From a bacterium (GTDB taxonomy: Bacteria; Pseudomonadota; Alphaproteobacteria; Caulobacterales; Hyphomonadaceae), in the NCBI GenBank assembly GCA_030824255.1, contig JAVBYB010000354.1:1-5286 (forward strand): 5,286 bases of DNA, written 5' to 3'. The notes under the pieces are model-generated. The model worked only from the letters and a program-made list of their open reading frames with translations. It was not told where the DNA came from and made no database searches. Within the stretch, counting starts at the first letter, position 1. Each line of letters opens with the position of its first letter. A program made the position numbers and the translations under genes. Of the stretch, positions 5,252-5,286 are shown piece by piece.

Positions 5252-5286
5252 CTAGAGCAGCGTCTGGCCCGTATGCCGCCGCTCAT
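5252..5286 (-). other. Possible C-terminal tail of another leftward gene cut by the right edge
   Basis: One minus-strand frame reads ERRHTGQTLL and then stops at TAG (5254-5252). This could be the end of a gene lying to the right, with the FlgC-like gene following after 88 bases. Ten residues are too few to identify a family, and another frame (ATG at 5286, 20 codons) is equally open, so this is only a pointer. Confidence 0.2.

Overview
The window looks like chromosomal DNA of a high-GC Gram-negative bacterium, most likely an alphaproteobacterium. The signs are the strongly GC-biased third codon positions, a FlgC-type flagellar rod protein, and an envelope-rich gene set. Hyphomonadaceae or a relative is a guess from gene flavour, not something the sequence proves. 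I see no rRNA, tRNA, CRISPR array, insertion sequence or clear sign of recent transfer.

Layout: (1) 3-1631 (+) is the 3' part of a secreted, cysteine-rich DUF6351 protein (tannase-like alpha/beta hydrolase). It is cut by the left edge and followed by a strong intrinsic terminator that lies inside the end of the next, convergent gene. (2) 3556 down to 1642 (-) is a compact operon of three membrane proteins: an unlisted 33-residue single-pass peptide, a 443-residue membrane-anchored alpha/beta hydrolase with a GHSEG elbow, and a 147-residue two-pass protein with a bacterial PH domain. The last two genes are coupled through TGATG. (3) 3557-3651 is a divergent control region with face-to-face -35-like hexamers and a near-perfect 28-bp palindrome. 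(4) 3652-4774 (+) is a two-gene operon of an SPFH/band-7 membrane protein and an Arc-type ribbon-helix-helix regulator. (5) 5163-4771 (-) is a small stand-alone FlgC-like protein whose stop codon overlaps that of the Arc-like gene within one CTAG. (6) 5164-5286 is mostly intergenic.

The most interesting part is 1642-4774. Two divergent operons of membrane-associated proteins share one control region, and one operon encodes a small DNA-binding protein. The palindrome consists of three RATATY hexamers (AATATC, GATATC, GATATT) whose centres are exactly 11 bp apart, the subsite spacing known for phage P22 Arc. My inference is that the Arc-like protein binds there, represses its own SPFH operon and perhaps also controls the divergent operon, so that the locus acts as a regulated membrane-maintenance or envelope-stress module. 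No part of that function has been shown; the gene families and DNA symmetry are visible, while the link between them is hypothesis.
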